Part shown: positions 47,372 to 56,695 of the stretch, piece by piece
How positions within the stretch are numbered: the first letter of the stretch is position 1
Layout: each line of letters begins with the position of its first letter
Origin: Thermaerobacter marianensis DSM 12885
GTDB lineage: Bacteria > Bacillota > Sulfobacillia > Thermaerobacterales > Thermaerobacteraceae
Direction of reading: 5' to 3'
Assembly: GCF_000184705.1 (NCBI RefSeq)
Contig: NC_014831.1
Location: 2,046,001 to 2,110,000 of the forward strand
Length of the DNA stretch: 64,000 nt
Program-made: the position numbers and the translations under genes
Notes under the pieces: model-generated
Database searches by the model: none
Seen by the model: the letters and a program-made list of their open reading frames with translations, nothing else
What the model was told of the DNA's origin: nothing

Positions 47372-48751
47372 TCAAAAGATCTTCCCAGGGTTCAGGACAT
47401 TCCGGGGATCCAGGGTTTTCTTGATCGCCCGCATTACCGCCAAAGCTTGACCGTGCTCGTCATTCAGGTACTTCTTCTTACCCATCCCGACTCCGTGCTC
47501 ACCCGTACACGTTCCACCACGAGCAAGGGCGTGTTGCACGATCGCTGCGTTGACCCGTTCCGCCCGGGCGACATCCTCAGGATCATCAGGGTCAACCATG
47601 AAAACGGCATGGTAGTTGCCGTCTCCCACGTGGCCGAAAATGGCAGCCTGGATACCGTGTTCCTCTGCTGTGCGCCGGGCGTGACGGATGGCCTCAGGAA
47701 GGTGGGAGATCGGCACGCAAACGTCGGTGATCATCATCTTCTTCCCGGGCGAGGCCGCGGCAATGGCCAGGGCGGCATGATGGCGCGCCTCCCAGAGCCT
47801 CTCGCGAGCCTTCTCGTCGCTCTCAAACTCGAACCCCAGGCCGTCCTCGGTGGCCGCCAAGTCCCGGGCAAAGTCCACATCCGCCCGGACCGCAGCTTCC
47901 GGGCCGCTGAACTCGAGGAAAAGAGTGGGACGTTCAGGATAGTTGGTCCCCTTGTAGGAGTTGACCGCCTGTACGGTGGCATCGTCTACCAGTTCAACCC
48001 GTGCTACCGGCACCCCGGCCCGGATCAGGCCCACGGCAACCCGAGCCGCCGCATCAACCGACGGAAAGGTAGCGCGCGCCGCCACCACATACTCCGGCAG
48101 CGGGTAGACCCGCAATGTCGCTTCCGTAATGACCCCAAGGGTCCCCTCCGAACCGACGAACAGGCCGGTCAGGTTATAGCCGGCCGACGACTTCACGGCC
48201 AGGCTGCCCGTGCGGATGATGGTCCCGTCGGCGAGCACCACTTCCAGGCCGAGCACTTGATGCCGCATCGCACCGTACCGTACCGCGCTGGTGCCGCTGG
48301 CGTTGGTGGCAATCATGCCTCCAATGGTGGCATCGGCGCCAGGATCCACCGGGAAGAACAGGCCGTCCCGTGCCAGACGTTGGTTAAGGCGCGAGCGGGG
48401 CACCCCCGCCTGCACGCGGACGACGAAATCATCAGGGCGTACCTCGACGATCTCATTCATACGGGTCAGATCCAGGCTGATGCCGCCCTTTACAGGCACC
48501 ACGTGGCCTTCCAGGCTGCTGCCCGCACCGAATGGAACCACCGGGATGCCATGCTCGTTGGCGAACCTCAGGATGGCACTGACCTCCTCCGTCGTCTCCG
48601 GGAAGACCACGGCACTCGGAAGCCGCGGTGCATGGTAACTGAAGTCGTGGCTATGATTCTCGAGCACTGCATGGCTCGTACTCACCCGGCGCGGGTCAGG
48701 TAGCAGTCGCCGCAGCTCGTCGATCCAACCACTTGTGGAAGTGACACCCAA
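47372..48751 (-). CDS. FAD-linked D-2-hydroxyacid dehydrogenase (GlcD/D-lactate dehydrogenase type)
   Basis: 459 residues. FAD-binding PCMH domain: VVPFGAGSSLEGHVVPVKGGI, DPGADATIGGMIATNASGTS, AGYNLTGLFVGSEGTLGVIT. The C-terminal domain has FGHVGDGNYHAVFMVD, GTCTGEHGVGMGKKKYL and LDPRNVLNPGKIF. It oxidises glycolate, D-lactate or another D-2-hydroxyacid. I prefer TTG 48751, seven bases after GGAGGT; ATG 48766 would put that site inside the gene. An inverted repeat ATCTG-N4-CAGAT precedes it. Last gene of the TctCBA operon, so its substrate is probably the imported acid or a derivative. Confidence 0.92.
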   Translation of the reverse strand: MGVTSTSGWIDELRRLLPDPRRVSTSHAVLENHSHDFSYHAPRLPSAVVFPETTEEVSAILRFANEHGIPVVPFGAGSSLEGHVVPVKGGISLDLTRMNEIVEVRPDDFVVRVQAGVPRSRLNQRLARDGLFFPVDPGADATIGGMIATNASGTSAVRYGAMRHQVLGLEVVLADGTIIRTGSLAVKSSAGYNLTGLFVGSEGTLGVITEATLRVYPLPEYVVAARATFPSVDAAARVAVGLIRAGVPVARVELVDDATVQAVNSYKGTNYPERPTLFLEFSGPEAAVRADVDFARDLAATEDGLGFEFESDEKARERLWEARHHAALAIAAASPGKKMMITDVCVPISHLPEAIRHARRTAEEHGIQAAIFGHVGDGNYHAVFMVDPDDPEDVARAERVNAAIVQHALARGGTCTGEHGVGMGKKKYLNDEHGQALAVMRAIKKTLDPRNVLNPGKIF

Positions 48752-48831
48752 TTTGTTTACCTCCATATCTGTTTTCAGATAAAGGGAGTGTTGACAAGGA
48801 ACGCATTACCCAAGCGCCCGTTGCGCCTGCC

Positions 48832-50391
48832 CTATTGGTCACCGCTGGAGACCGGCTTCCAGTTGCCCGTACCCTCTTGGGCCAGCCAGGTGCGCCGTGC
48901 GTATCTGACCATAGCGGACAGAATCGGCCAGCCCAACGCCAGTAGCGCCAGGATCATCAACACCCCGGAAATCGGCCTGGTGAAGAAGATCGCCCAGTCG
49001 CCGTGCGCCATCGTTAGGGATTGGCGAAGGTTGTTTTCGAAGAGCGGCCCGAGAACGAGGCCCAGTACGAGTCCCGGCAAGGGATAGCCCAAGCGACGCA
49101 GCCCGTAGCCCACGAGCCCGAACAAAGTCATTATATACACGTCCTGGAGGTCGTTCTTCAGCGCGTAGGCCCCCACAAAACAGAATAGGACTACGAACAG
49201 CGAGAGAATACGGTACGGCACGCGCAAGACCGATGCAAACAAGGGAATAGCAAACAGGTTTAACACAACCAATAGCACGTTGCCCAAGTACATGCTCGCA
49301 ATCAAACCCCAAGCAAAATCCGGATGTTCGGCTAACAGCAACGGCCCTGGCCTAAGCCCCCAGAGGAGAAATCCGCCTAAAAGGATCGCTGTCGTTCCCG
49401 AACTCGGAATACCCAGGGTCAGCAACGGGATCATGGCTGCTACCGATGCAGCGTTGTTAGCCGATTCGGGCGCCGCGACGCCCTCTATCGCCCCTTTGCC
49501 AAACTCCTCAGGGTGGCGGGAGACTCTCCGCTCAAGGCCATAGGCCATAAAGGACGCCAGCGTGGCGCCGGCACCCGGAAGTAGACCGACGAAGAATCCG
49601 ACCAGTGTGCCGCGTACAATTGCCCATCGGGAGCGTACCCATTCGACGGCGTTAGGCAGCACGTTGCGCCAGCTCAAATCTGCGGGTATCAGAGCCCGAT
49701 TTCGGCTATCCGAGAGCCCCATCAGCACTTCGCCAAGGCCGAACAGACCAATGGCCACGGGGAGGAATTCAATTCCGTCGAGCAGGCTCGCCTGGCCGAA
49801 CGTAAAACGCGGAAGCCCTGACTGAATGTCGATGCCCACGGTCGAGAGTAACAATCCAAGTACGACCATCGCCAGGCCCTTCAAAGGCGAAACGTCAGTC
49901 ACGGCCGCCACAGCAGTGAAACCAAGCAGGATTAAAGCAAAGTACTCGGGCGGGCCGAAGCTCAGCCCAACACGCGTAAGCGGAAGACTCAAGAGGGTCA
50001 GCATGATAACGCCGAAGGTACCCGCGACGAATGATCCGATCGCTGCAATTCCCAGAGCCTTTCCCGCTCGGCCCTTCAACGCCATTTGATAGCCGTCCAG
50101 CGTTGTTACGACCGTTGCGGAGTCTCCTGGAGTATTTATCAACACCGAGGATATGGTACCACCGTACATACAACCATAATAGATACCCGCCAGCATGATG
50201 ATGGCCGATGTTGGATCCATCCCGTACGTCAGTGGTAACAACAATGAGACTCCGGCCGGTGAACCGATACCGGGCAATGCTCCAATAATGGTACCGGCAA
50301 CGACGCCGATGGCGGCAAACAAAAGGTGAGACGGCGCAAGGGCTACGGCAAACCCGTGTCCGAGACGCTGTAACACAGTGGCGAGGTCCAC
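48832..50391 (-). CDS. tctA: Tripartite tricarboxylate transporter, large membrane subunit TctA
   Basis: 519 residues from GTG 50391 (GGGGAGG eight bases upstream). TctA features: GTIIGALPGIGSPAGVSLLLPL, YYGCMYGGTISSVLINTPGD and the mirrored second-half motif FFVGLLPGAGATLASFMAY with GVAAPESANNAAS. About twelve membrane helices. With TctB and the periplasmic-type binding protein TctC it imports a carboxylate using an ion gradient. Confidence 0.95.
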   Translation of the reverse strand: MDLATVLQRLGHGFAVALAPSHLLFAAIGVVAGTIIGALPGIGSPAGVSLLLPLTYGMDPTSAIIMLAGIYYGCMYGGTISSVLINTPGDSATVVTTLDGYQMALKGRAGKALGIAAIGSFVAGTFGVIMLTLLSLPLTRVGLSFGPPEYFALILLGFTAVAAVTDVSPLKGLAMVVLGLLLSTVGIDIQSGLPRFTFGQASLLDGIEFLPVAIGLFGLGEVLMGLSDSRNRALIPADLSWRNVLPNAVEWVRSRWAIVRGTLVGFFVGLLPGAGATLASFMAYGLERRVSRHPEEFGKGAIEGVAAPESANNAASVAAMIPLLTLGIPSSGTTAILLGGFLLWGLRPGPLLLAEHPDFAWGLIASMYLGNVLLVVLNLFAIPLFASVLRVPYRILSLFVVLFCFVGAYALKNDLQDVYIMTLFGLVGYGLRRLGYPLPGLVLGLVLGPLFENNLRQSLTMAHGDWAIFFTRPISGVLMILALLALGWPILSAMVRYARRTWLAQEGTGNWKPVSSGDQ

Positions 50392-50415
50392 GAGACGCAC
50401 CTCCCCAGAGGGTCC

Positions 50416-50988
50416 CTAAAACCCTAACGGACCTTGCGGGAACGGCATCGCCAACAAGACCACAAACACAAGGTACAAGGCAGCGGGCCCTAAGACGGCG
50501 TAAAGAACACTCTTACCCCAGCCCAGTCCTGCGATATACCGGCAACCGACCAAAAGGAAGAGAGCTGCCGCGGAGAGCCACCCTAGAGGTGTAATCAACA
50601 GAAGATGACCGACGATCGCAAGACAGAGGACTATGAACTCCATCGGAAACGGCGTACGCCCGTTGCCGTCATGGGGCACACCCGGCGCCACGACGGTGGG
50701 TGCGTGATCGCCGTCGGCAGCCGGTACCACGTTGTGGGCTTGCTCTTGCACGAGCAAATTGCCTTGCCCACCGCCATCCGCATTCCCCTGGTGCCGCAAC
50801 TCCACCAATTGCAACGCACTCAGGACGAACAGGGCGAATCCCAGCCACACCGGAAGGAACCCCGGTCCGGGACCGTATTGGGACCAATATGGCAACCGGA
50901 CGGCAAGGTAAACTGCAACTACACCGACCAAGCCCAACATTGCCGTACACAGGCGTTCCGCAGTCCTCATGCCCGGCTCACCGTCCAT
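50416..50988 (-). CDS. tctB: Tripartite tricarboxylate transporter, small membrane subunit TctB
   Basis: 190 residues. Four membrane helices in two pairs: LCTAMLGLVGVVAVYLAV, then FLPVWLGFALFVLSALQLV. After a polar middle loop come EFIVLCLAIVGHLLLITPLG and LYAVLGPAALYLVFVVLLA. The segment YGPGPGFLP is characteristic of TctB. ATG 50988 and the internal ATG (MRTAER) are both possible starts; neither has a strong RBS. Lies 15 bases after tctC and 24 before tctA. Confidence 0.88.
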   Translation of the reverse strand: MDGEPGMRTAERLCTAMLGLVGVVAVYLAVRLPYWSQYGPGPGFLPVWLGFALFVLSALQLVELRHQGNADGGGQGNLLVQEQAHNVVPAADGDHAPTVVAPGVPHDGNGRTPFPMEFIVLCLAIVGHLLLITPLGWLSAAALFLLVGCRYIAGLGWGKSVLYAVLGPAALYLVFVVLLAMPFPQGPLGF

Positions 50989-51003
50989 TTCCCCGTCACG
51001 CCC

Positions 51004-52062
51004 TCATTCTTGAATAAGCCCAAGGTCGCGCATGAGTTCGCGATAGAGGCCGTCCATTTCATCCAGCCAGGATCTGAATTCGGCCGGGCCCAAATAGGCG
51101 GAACGCTGCATGTTGGCATCCACGTACTCTGTCTGCCACCTGTCTGACTCCGATAGTCGCTTAAAGACGTCGGCCCAGAACTCAACCACCGCCGGGTCCA
51201 TGTTGGGGGGGCCAGCTACACCACGAAACTGCTCAAATACGACGTCGATTCCACTCTCTTTTAGCGTTGGAACGTCGGGCAACCCACTGAGTCGCTGTTC
51301 GCCCGCAACTGCCAGCGCCCGGATTTGACCAGATTCAATCAGAGAGATAACTTCCGTCGGATTTGCCGTGGCCACATCCACTTGTTTCCCCAACAACGCC
51401 GTGTTGACCTCGCCACCGCTTTGGAAGCTGATATAGTTGAACTTGGTTCCGGTCGCCTTTTCGAAGAGTGCAAGCAACAAACTGTCTGGAGCACCGATAC
51501 CCGTTCCCGCGAAGTTAATTTGTCCGGGACGTTCTTTCGCGGCCTTGACCAGGTCCTGTATCGTCTTGTACGGGGAGTCAGCATGAACAATTATCAAGAA
51601 TTGGTCCATTGACAACCGTGCAATCGGCGTAAGATTCTTGTAGCTTATTTCACTGCCGCTCTGGATTGGACCAGCGATGACGTCGTTTACCATGGTCATA
51701 AGTGTGTAGTTATCACCCTTCTTCCCGGCCACGTATGCCATGCCCGTGGCCCCACTACCGCCCGGACGGTTGATGACATTGATGGTGCCGCGAACGAGCC
51801 CCTCGGCTCTTATCATCTCGGCTATGGTACGAGCAAAGATGTCTGAACCGCCACCAGGATTAAATGGAACGACGAATTCCACAGGTCGAGAGGGGTAACC
51901 TGGTGGAAGACCAGTAGGCTGTTGTGACTCCGCCGGAGTCCCTGATACAGGACCGGTTTTGCCGCATGCGGTTGCCATGATGACCACTAGCGCCGTAAAG
52001 AACAGGGACACGACGGCACCAAGCCGGCCGCGCTCAGGCCGGCGAATCCGACGAAGAAACAT
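51004..52062 (-). CDS. tctC: Tripartite tricarboxylate transporter substrate-binding protein (Bug/TctC)
   Basis: 352 residues from ATG 52062 (GGGAGGG upstream). Signal peptide with a lipobox-like end (VVIMATACGK), then a short linker and the Bug domain: YPSRPVEFVVPFNPGGGSD, FARTIAEMI, VINRPGGSGATGMAYVAG, FAGTGIGAPDSLLLALFEK and VDVATANPTEVISLIESGQI. The ligand site is of the general carboxylate type; candidates are di- and tricarboxylates or hydroxy acids. Forms an import system with TctB and TctA directly downstream. Confidence 0.93.
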   Translation of the reverse strand: MFLRRIRRPERGRLGAVVSLFFTALVVIMATACGKTGPVSGTPAESQQPTGLPPGYPSRPVEFVVPFNPGGGSDIFARTIAEMIRAEGLVRGTINVINRPGGSGATGMAYVAGKKGDNYTLMTMVNDVIAGPIQSGSEISYKNLTPIARLSMDQFLIIVHADSPYKTIQDLVKAAKERPGQINFAGTGIGAPDSLLLALFEKATGTKFNYISFQSGGEVNTALLGKQVDVATANPTEVISLIESGQIRALAVAGEQRLSGLPDVPTLKESGIDVVFEQFRGVAGPPNMDPAVVEFWADVFKRLSESDRWQTEYVDANMQRSAYLGPAEFRSWLDEMDGLYRELMRDLGLIQE

Positions 52063-52102
52063 TTCAATCCCTCCCACGCATCCCCCAACGGGAAGAATTG
52101 GC

Positions 52103-52882
52103 TTACCGACCCCTCCAGATCGGCTGACGCTTGGAAAGAAAGGCTTCGACGCCTTCCCTGAAGTCGTCACTCATGTAACACGTTACGATGAGATCTTCAC
52201 CTCCCGTCGGACGGCGATGGCGCTGTATGCGCCGTACCGCCTGCTTGGTTACCGCCAGTGTCAATGGTGCGTGGCTAGCAATCGTTTTGATCAGTTCGGT
52301 CAGGCGCTGTTCAAACCGATCTGAAGGGATAACTTCGTTCACCAGACCGATTCTGTAAGCTTCCTCTGCATCCACAAAACGAGCTGAATAGATAATTTCC
52401 ATGGTCCTCGCTGGGCCAATCAGATCGATCAGGCGCGCGTAGTTTCCAAAGGCCAAGCAATTGCCAAGGGTGCGGGCAATCGGCGCACCGAACCTGCTGT
52501 CCGGAGTGCAGATGCGGAGGTCGCAAGCAAGAGCGATCATCAGTCCGCCACCCACGGCGTATCCCGTTACAGCTGCAATCGTCGGTTTACGGACGTCCTC
52601 CAGCCTCGTCAAAACCTTTTCAATGCGAGATTCATACTCTAATGCGTCCTTCGGCTCCCGAAATGACCTGAACTGATTGATGTCCGTTCCGGCGACAAAG
52701 GCCTTCCCGCCTGCGCCACGCAAAACAAACACTCGGATGTCGGGGTCCTCATCAACCTCGTCACACGCCTTAACAAGTCCTTCGTACATCGACCATGTCA
52801 TGGCGTTGCGCTGTTCAGGCCGGTTGAACGTCAATACGGCAGCAGGACCGTGCCGCTCAAACACCAGCTCGGCCTCGCCCAT
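52103..52882 (-). CDS. Enoyl-CoA hydratase/isomerase
   Basis: 259 residues from ATG 52882 (GAGGGG upstream). Crotonase fold: VLTFNRPEQRNAM, FVAGTDINQFR (oxyanion loop), AAVTGYAVGGGLMIALACDLRI and GLVNEVIPSDRFEQ. At the positions of the two catalytic glutamates I see the second replaced (ARTLGNCLAFGNY), so the reaction could differ from water addition. In the operon it should act on the CoA ester made by the CaiB enzyme encoded just upstream. Confidence 0.9.
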   Translation of the reverse strand: MGEAELVFERHGPAAVLTFNRPEQRNAMTWSMYEGLVKACDEVDEDPDIRVFVLRGAGGKAFVAGTDINQFRSFREPKDALEYESRIEKVLTRLEDVRKPTIAAVTGYAVGGGLMIALACDLRICTPDSRFGAPIARTLGNCLAFGNYARLIDLIGPARTMEIIYSARFVDAEEAYRIGLVNEVIPSDRFEQRLTELIKTIASHAPLTLAVTKQAVRRIQRHRRPTGGEDLIVTCYMSDDFREGVEAFLSKRQPIWRGR

Positions 52883-52967
52883 ATAAACACCCCTCGCCAG
52901 CAATCATCGGCGGCGTGCCGTTTGTTAAACATTTAAAGCGTCGGAACCATTCAGGGGCACCCCGGCA

Positions 52968-54224
52968 TCAGGCGAAATTCGGGCAATCGCTTACGGATGT
53001 AGCCTCGACAACCCCCTCCTCAAGCAGGTTTTGTATCTCTTCGTCCGATCGGCCTATTTCCCGAAGCACTGCGATCGTGTGTTCACCGTACATCGGCGGG
53101 CGACGGTGTATCCGGGCGGGAGTCGCCGACATTTTCACCACAGGCCCGACCATTTTGATCTTTCCGCCAACCGGATGGTCGATCTCCTGGACCACGCCCC
53201 GAGCCTGCACGTGTGGGTCGGAAAACACCTCCGCATAGTTCAGAATCGGACCGCATGGTACGCCGGCTTGTTCCAAGACATGGAGCCAATGGTCACGCGG
53301 ACGTGTCGCGGTGACCGATTCAACTTCTTCTGCAAGTCGACGCCGGTTCTGCACCCGCCCCGTATCGTCACGGTATTCGGGACGCTCTAGCAGGTCCGGT
53401 CGCCCTATGGCACGGGCAAAACGTTCCCACGTCCTCTGGTTCGCCGCACCAAGGGTGATATAACCGTCTGCACAGCGGATGGCCTGGTACGGTGCAGACA
53501 TGCGGTGCGCCGAACCCATGGGCTCAGGAATGCCGCGACCGGAGAAATACTGCGCCGATTCCCAGACCGACAAGGCAATTCCTGCCTCTAACAATGATGT
53601 ATCAATGTACTGTCCCTCACCCGTTCGTAGGCGGTGAATGTATGCTGCAAGAATGGCGTATAGGGCCAGGAGACCAGCCGCGAGGTCGGTGACGGGAATG
53701 CCGCACTTCATGGGCGGAAGCCCTGCGTCTCCGGTTACCGACATGATGCCAGACATTCCCTGGGCTACAAGGTCGAAGCCCCCCTTCGTGGCGTATGGAC
53801 CGGTTTGACCGAAGCCCGATATCGAAGCGTAGACAATTGCGGGATTGATCTTGCGAATCTCGTCATAGCTGAGGCCGAGGCGCGCCATGACGCCGGGCTT
53901 GTAATTCTCAACCAATATGTCGGCACGGGCGGCGATATCTCGTACCAGTTGTTGCCCGCGGGGATCCTTAAGATTGACGACAATCGCGCGTTTGTTTCGA
54001 TTGATAGCCCAGTAACTGGGACTCTCCGTCCCTCGGCTACCTGCCATCTTGCGTGTAGGATCGCCACCCGGCGGTTCAACCTTTATGACGTCCGCACCCA
54101 GGTCGCCGAGAAGCATCGTGCAGAACGGACCCGCCATGACTTGGGTAATATCCAGGACACGAACCCCACTGAGAGCAGCCCGGTGGGTGTCCTTGGTTGC
54201 TGTCGCTGGATGCCCGGGGTTCAA
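52968..54224 (-). CDS. CaiB/BaiF-type CoA-transferase (class III)
   Basis: 418 residues from TTG 54224, nine bases after GGAGG; no ATG fits. Family segments: GVRVLDITQVMAGPFCTMLL, GADVIKVEPPGGDPTR, NRNKRAIVVNLKDPRGQ, VENYKPGVMARLGL and YASISGFGQTGPY. The Asp in CGIPVTDLAAGL stands where these enzymes carry the catalytic aspartate. It transfers CoA to a carboxylic acid, probably the one brought in by TctCBA. Low-GC composition like the rest of its operon. Confidence 0.93.
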   Translation of the reverse strand: MNPGHPATATKDTHRAALSGVRVLDITQVMAGPFCTMLLGDLGADVIKVEPPGGDPTRKMAGSRGTESPSYWAINRNKRAIVVNLKDPRGQQLVRDIAARADILVENYKPGVMARLGLSYDEIRKINPAIVYASISGFGQTGPYATKGGFDLVAQGMSGIMSVTGDAGLPPMKCGIPVTDLAAGLLALYAILAAYIHRLRTGEGQYIDTSLLEAGIALSVWESAQYFSGRGIPEPMGSAHRMSAPYQAIRCADGYITLGAANQRTWERFARAIGRPDLLERPEYRDDTGRVQNRRRLAEEVESVTATRPRDHWLHVLEQAGVPCGPILNYAEVFSDPHVQARGVVQEIDHPVGGKIKMVGPVVKMSATPARIHRRPPMYGEHTIAVLREIGRSDEEIQNLLEEGVVEATSVSDCPNFA

Positions 54225-54249
54225 TGGCAATGCCCTCCTCTCGGTGGCT

Positions 54250-55008
54250 TTAGGAACTCTCCTTGTCCTCGGCCATGGAACGTCCCACGGTGCGCTGACC
54301 GAGTGTGCGACGCCCGCGTTCCAGGTCTCGCAGCAAATGTTCCTCCATCGCCTGTGCGGCGCCGTCTGGATCTCTGGCAGCAATGCGGTCAAGAATCTGG
54401 ACGTGCTCGGCCAGGATCTCGCGTTGTTCTTGAGGTACGCTAAGTACACTGGCCCGGAAGAGAGGCATCTGTACCCAAACTTGCTCGAGAAGGCGCAATA
54501 CCCAGCGGTTGTTCGCAGTCTGGGCAATCTCCCGGTGGAAGCGGATATTGTGGTGTAGAAGCCCCACCACGTCCCCCTCACTTGCCGCCTTTCCGGCCTC
54601 GTCGATCGCCTCACGCATACGACGAAGGCCGTCCTCCTCCGCCCGACGAGCGGCCAAGGACGCGGACACGCGTTCAAGGGCGATACGGCACTGATAAAGG
54701 CTCTCGATTTCGCCCGCATCCACCGTGGCCACGAACAAATTGCCGCTATGATCGCGGCGGACCAAGCCCTCCGATTGCAGTTGGCGCAGGGCTTCCCGCA
54801 GCGGTGTGCGGCTGATACCGAGTTGTTCGGCCAGCTGGGTTTCCGTCAGCCTCTCCCCTGGTGCCAGCTGCCCTTGTAGGATGGCCTGGCGCAATACATC
54901 ACGCGCTCTCTGGTACAGTGGTGGCTGTTTCAGGGTGTGGTTCCCGAAAACGATTGCGACCACCCTCCCTCTTGGGCCGTCGGATGTGAACGAGATTTGC
55001 TTTTTCAA
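54250..55008 (-). CDS. GntR-family regulator with FCD domain
   Basis: 252 residues. N-terminal winged helix (LYQRARDVLRQAILQGQLAPG, LAEQLGISRTPLREALRQLQ, GLVRRDHSGNLFV) and a C-terminal all-helical FCD ligand domain (FHREIAQTANNRWVLRLLEQ, ILAEHVQILDRIAARDPDGA) whose Asp/His residues usually bind a metal and a small carboxylate. The TTG start at 55008 is weak and the first 15-20 residues may not be translated. It is the first gene of the catabolic operon and should bind the inverted repeat at 55044-55077. Confidence 0.9.
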   Translation of the reverse strand: MKKQISFTSDGPRGRVVAIVFGNHTLKQPPLYQRARDVLRQAILQGQLAPGERLTETQLAEQLGISRTPLREALRQLQSEGLVRRDHSGNLFVATVDAGEIESLYQCRIALERVSASLAARRAEEDGLRRMREAIDEAGKAASEGDVVGLLHHNIRFHREIAQTANNRWVLRLLEQVWVQMPLFRASVLSVPQEQREILAEHVQILDRIAARDPDGAAQAMEEHLLRDLERGRRTLGQRTVGRSMAEDKESS

Positions 55009-55043
55009 AGCTCATGGTGCACGCTCTCAGCGGAGCCTATTCT

Positions 55044-55077
55044 GTATACTGTATGCAGGATGCTGCATTCAGTATAC
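55044..55077. promoter_or_regulatory. Operator between gntR operon and second caiB gene
   Basis: GTATACTGTATGCAG (55044-55058), a 4-base centre, then CTGCATTCAGTATAC (55063-55077): a 15-4-15 inverted repeat with one mismatch. GTATAC halves are typical of FCD-type GntR proteins. It lies in the 200 bases between divergent starts and could control both directions. Confidence 0.8.
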
Positions 55078-55214
55078 TTAGGTATCCGGAGGAGAGCAAG
55101 ACGTCAATCTGCCAGGGTCGCGCCATGTAGGGACCATGTATGGATAAGGAACAGGAACGTATTCCTAATTTTGGGAACCCCACGCCACAAGCTTCCACGC
55201 GAGGAGGACAACCT

Positions 55215-56414
55215 ATGGCCAAACCGCAGGGCCCCCTCCACGGCATCCGCGTGCTGGACCTGTCGCGGGTGCTCAGCGGGCCGTACTGCACCATGATGCT
55301 GGCCGACTTCGGCGCCGACGTGATCAAGATCGAGCGGCCCGAGACGGGCGACGACACCCGGGCCTGGGGACCGCCCTTCGTCAACGGGGAGGCGGCCTAC
55401 TTCCTGTCGGTCAACCGCAACAAGCGCAGCGTGGTGGTCGACCTCAAGGCCCCCGAGGGCCGCGACCTGATCCGGCGCATGGCGCGGCAGTGCGACGTGG
55501 TGGTGGAGAACTTCCGCCCCGGCACCGCCGCCAAGCTGGGCATCGGGCCCGACGACCTGCTGCGGGAGAACCCGCGGCTGGTCTACGCCTCCATCTCGGG
55601 CTTCGGCCAGGACGGCCCCTACCGGGACAAGCCCGGCTATGACGCCATCGCCCAGGCCATGGGCGGTATCATGCACGTCACCGGCGAGCCTGACCGGCCG
55701 CCGGTGCGGGCCGGCGTGGCCATCGCCGACATCGGCGCCGGCATGTGGGCCGCCTTCGGCATCCTGGCCGCCCTGTGGGAGCGGGAGCGGTCGGGCCGGG
55801 GCCAGGTGGTGGACGTCTCCCTGCTGGAGGGCCAGATCGCCTGGCTGACCTACGTGGCGGGCAACTACTTCGCCACCGGCCAGGTGCCGCGCCGGTACGG
55901 CTCGGCCCACCCCAACCTGGTCCCTTACCAGGCCTTCGAGACCGCCGACGGCCACCTGATCGTGGCGGTGGGCAACGACAGCCTCTGGCGCCGGTTCTGC
56001 GAGGCGGCGGAACGACCCGATCTGGCCGCCGACCCGCGCTATGCCACCAACGCCGGGCGCGTGGAGCACCGGAACCAGCTGCTGCCGGAGCTCGAGGCCC
56101 TGATGCGCAGCCGGACCACCGCCGAGTGGCTTGAGCGCCTGGACCGGGCCGGGGTGCCGGCGGGTCCCATCCTCAGCATTGCCGACCTGGCCCGCGATCC
56201 CCACGTCCAGCACCGGCAGATGATCGTGTCCCTGGAGCACCCGCGGGCCGGCGTCATCCGGGTGACGGGCATCCCCGTCAAGCTCTCGGCCACGCCGGGC
56301 GCCATCTACGCCCCGCCCCCCCTGCTGGGCCAGCACACCGACGAGGTGCTGGAAGAACTCGGCCTGCCGGCCGAGGAGCGCCGGCGGCTGCGGGAGGCCG
56401 GGGTGATCGGCTGA
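55215..56414 (+). CDS. CaiB/BaiF-type CoA-transferase (second copy)
   Basis: 399 residues from ATG 55215 (GAGGAGGA upstream; ATG 55140 would overlap the regulatory region). Segments: GIRVLDLSRVLSGPYCTMML, GADVIKIERPETGDDTR, NRNKRSVVVDLKAPEGR, VENFRPGTAAKLGIG, YASISGFGQDGPY, and Asp in GVAIADIGAGMWAA at the catalytic position. It is a paralogue of the low-GC copy but has the high GC of the host. Transcribed away from the gntR operon, sharing its operator region; perhaps the native CoA-transferase recruited to the same regulon. Confidence 0.93.
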   Translation: MAKPQGPLHGIRVLDLSRVLSGPYCTMMLADFGADVIKIERPETGDDTRAWGPPFVNGEAAYFLSVNRNKRSVVVDLKAPEGRDLIRRMARQCDVVVENFRPGTAAKLGIGPDDLLRENPRLVYASISGFGQDGPYRDKPGYDAIAQAMGGIMHVTGEPDRPPVRAGVAIADIGAGMWAAFGILAALWERERSGRGQVVDVSLLEGQIAWLTYVAGNYFATGQVPRRYGSAHPNLVPYQAFETADGHLIVAVGNDSLWRRFCEAAERPDLAADPRYATNAGRVEHRNQLLPELEALMRSRTTAEWLERLDRAGVPAGPILSIADLARDPHVQHRQMIVSLEHPRAGVIRVTGIPVKLSATPGAIYAPPPLLGQHTDEVLEELGLPAEERRRLREAGVIG

Positions 56415-56695
56415 GGGAAGGTACTGTGGCAGCCCCCGCGACACCGGGACTCAGCATGAATCACGGCCTACGTCCCGGCGACGGGCACGCCGGCAAAGAT
56501 CTCCCAGAAGCAAGTACAGCGGTACATGAACCGCAATCGGCCAATGATCGGGCTGGACAGGCACGACACCTTTGCTCGCCGAGGCACTAGGTCATCTATC
56601 AGCACGGCCTGACCTACTTCCAGTACGGTCACCTATAGGACCTGGACGTCGGGGGGCACCGTCTGCGGCGGGGTGGAGGGTTCGTCCCGCACTCC

